A stretch of 5,340 nt of DNA from JANQEA01 sp964466035 (GTDB lineage Bacteria > Bipolaricaulota > Bipolaricaulia > UBA7950 > UBA9294): positions 1 to 5,340 of the forward strand of contig CAYXLR010000033.1 of NCBI GenBank assembly GCA_964466035.1, written 5' to 3'. Of the stretch, positions 5,312 to 5,340 are shown in pieces. Both the position numbers and the translations under genes were made by a program. Under the pieces are notes generated by a model, which was given only the letters and a program-made list of their open reading frames with translations, was not told the DNA's origin and made no database searches. Position 1 is the stretch's first letter. Every line of letters begins with the position of its first letter.

Positions 5312-5340
5312 CTCCTCTCTAGGTTCCGCCCCTCACCGCG

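Overview
This is a high-GC bacterial window. Its genes form one co-directional minus-strand block, and a plus-strand riboswitch at the left edge points toward that block. The host cannot be named from this sequence. A tungsten-type aldehyde:ferredoxin oxidoreductase (AOR), high GC and a GEMM-I cyclic-di-GMP riboswitch fit several lineages, for example Deltaproteobacteria-like, Chloroflexota or uncultivated high-GC groups. No rRNA, tRNA, mobile element or CRISPR array was seen.

Reading in the direction of transcription (right to left on the minus strand): a leader with an 8-bp inverted repeat (5250-5275) and a doubtful 45-codon ORF comes first. It is followed by a full-length AOR (3290-5173), a short DUF6265-like protein with a GTG start (2801-3268), a dienelactone-hydrolase-like alpha/beta hydrolase with an Asp in the nucleophile position (1953-2771), and, after a 125-base gap with GC-rich hairpins, an unrecognised 327-residue protein with two winged-helix-like segments (844-1827). 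The first three are 21 and 29 bases apart and look like one operon; the fourth may be read through or partly uncoupled. A good intrinsic terminator on the minus strand (436-476) closes the block. It lies about 370 bases beyond the last clear stop codon.

The left 435 bases belong to a plus-strand unit: a weak promoter candidate, then a well-conserved c-di-GMP-I (GEMM-I) riboswitch (about 49-141), then no recognisable gene, then a perfect 9-bp GC-rich hairpin (340-362). The riboswitch therefore has no obvious target gene and faces the 3' end of the AOR block.

Working model (inference): the AOR interconverts an aldehyde and a carboxylic acid with ferredoxin-type electrons, the hydrolase supplies or removes a related ester, lactone, halide or epoxide group, and the winged-helix protein may regulate. 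The substrate is unknown. The most unusual points are the orphan, convergent riboswitch and the Asp-nucleophile hydrolase beside an AOR.
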